From: JAAYXU01 sp050942555
Lineage (GTDB): Bacteria; Bacillota; Clostridia; Christensenellales; UMGS416
Direction of reading: 5' to 3'
NCBI GenBank assembly: GCA_050942555.1
Contig: JBMNNN010000126.1
Location: 1 to 6,262, forward strand
DNA length: 6,262 bases
Shown here: in pieces, positions 6,088-6,262 of the stretch
Numbering within the stretch: position 1 is the stretch's first letter
Layout: the number at the start of each line of letters is the position of its first letter
Position numbers and translations under genes: made by a program
Notes under the pieces: generated by a model
The model's database searches: none
The model's input: only the letters and a program-made list of their open reading frames with translations
What the model was told of the DNA's origin: nothing

Positions 6088-6116
6088 ATTATAGCCGGAC
6101 GACTAACAAATAGCAA
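6088..6116 (-). promoter_or_regulatory. Sigma-A type promoter of the PocR/AraC regulator
   Basis: TTGCTA (6116-6111) and TATAAT (6093-6088) are 17 bases apart. The -35 matches four of six consensus bases and the -10 is perfect. The predicted transcript start near 6081 leaves a leader of about 25 bases that holds just the SD. The regulator is therefore transcribed separately from the gene ending at 6168. Confidence 0.8.
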
Positions 6117-6167
6117 ACAATCCGTCTGTTATTCGCAATTTAGTTCCGGAATCGCAAGATCGGCGGT

Positions 6168-6262
6168 TTATACTTCGGTGAACAGATCCCACGGCTCCGC
6201 AGCCGGGAGTGGCGCCTCAAACCGCATCCGTTCCCGCAAAACCGGGTGGAAAAACGATAGCT
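6168..6262 (-). CDS. Probable RluA-family pseudouridine synthase, C-terminal end (enters from right edge)
   Basis: The last 30 codons before a TAA stop at 6170-6168 read LSFFHPVLRERMRFEAPLPA and on to a DLFTEV end. RluA/RluD-family rRNA pseudouridine synthases typically close with a strand of the form LxFxHPxTGExMxFxAPLP, and this fragment fits that pattern well. These enzymes convert uridine to pseudouridine in 23S rRNA. The catalytic domain with its HRLD motif lies outside the window, so the call rests on the tail alone. The other two minus-strand frames give no recognisable protein. No convincing terminator follows in the roughly 50 bases before the regulator promoter. Confidence 0.6.
   Translation of the reverse strand, partial: LSFFHPVLRERMRFEAPLPAAEPWDLFTEV

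Noticed and set aside
1..6262. CRISPR arrays, insertion sequences, tRNA or rRNA genes, phage genes
   Set aside because: No spaced repeat array, terminal inverted repeats, transposase, cloverleaf or ribosomal RNA sequence was seen on either strand.

Overview
The window looks like a GC-rich member of the Firmicutes, probably the Clostridia. The main evidence is a T-box riboswitch with a phenylalanine UUC specifier in front of pheST. Sigma-A type promoters with TATAAT boxes, strong GGAGG ribosome binding sites, and the pairing of a PocR-type AraC regulator with a corrinoid methyl-carrier protein fit the same group. I cannot name a genus. All supported genes lie on the minus strand, so transcription runs from the right end to the left. 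Long plus-strand open frames are shadows of these genes.

Right end to left: (1) The last 30 codons of what looks like an RluA-family pseudouridine synthase enter from the right edge (6168-6262). (2) A 440-residue PocR-domain/AraC regulator follows, with its own promoter; its SD and promoter favour a GTG start at 6056. (3) After about 210 bases holding a TATAAT promoter and a direct repeat placed like an activator site comes a 214-residue corrinoid-binding protein of the methyltransferase type. A 10-bp hairpin downstream of it probably ends that transcript. (4) A 3575-3879 gap contains an AT-rich promoter region and a C-rich stretch. (5) A fused, TM1586-type nitroreductase and a flavin-reductase-like FMN-binding protein follow, probably as one transcript. 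(6) A promoter, an approximately 245-nt T-box leader with a clear terminator, pheS, and the first 222 codons of pheT run off the left edge.

Two working units are visible. The housekeeping unit is pheST, which makes both subunits of phenylalanyl-tRNA synthetase and is controlled by uncharged tRNA-Phe through the T-box. The accessory unit is the PocR-type sensor next to a corrinoid protein. This resembles inducible methylotrophic modules in which a regulator senses a substrate or cofactor and switches on a methyl-transfer system. No methyltransferase partner and no corrinoid-reactivating enzyme lies in the window, so the corrinoid protein is an orphan here. The nitroreductase and flavin reductase sit between these units, and their substrate cannot be read from the sequence.
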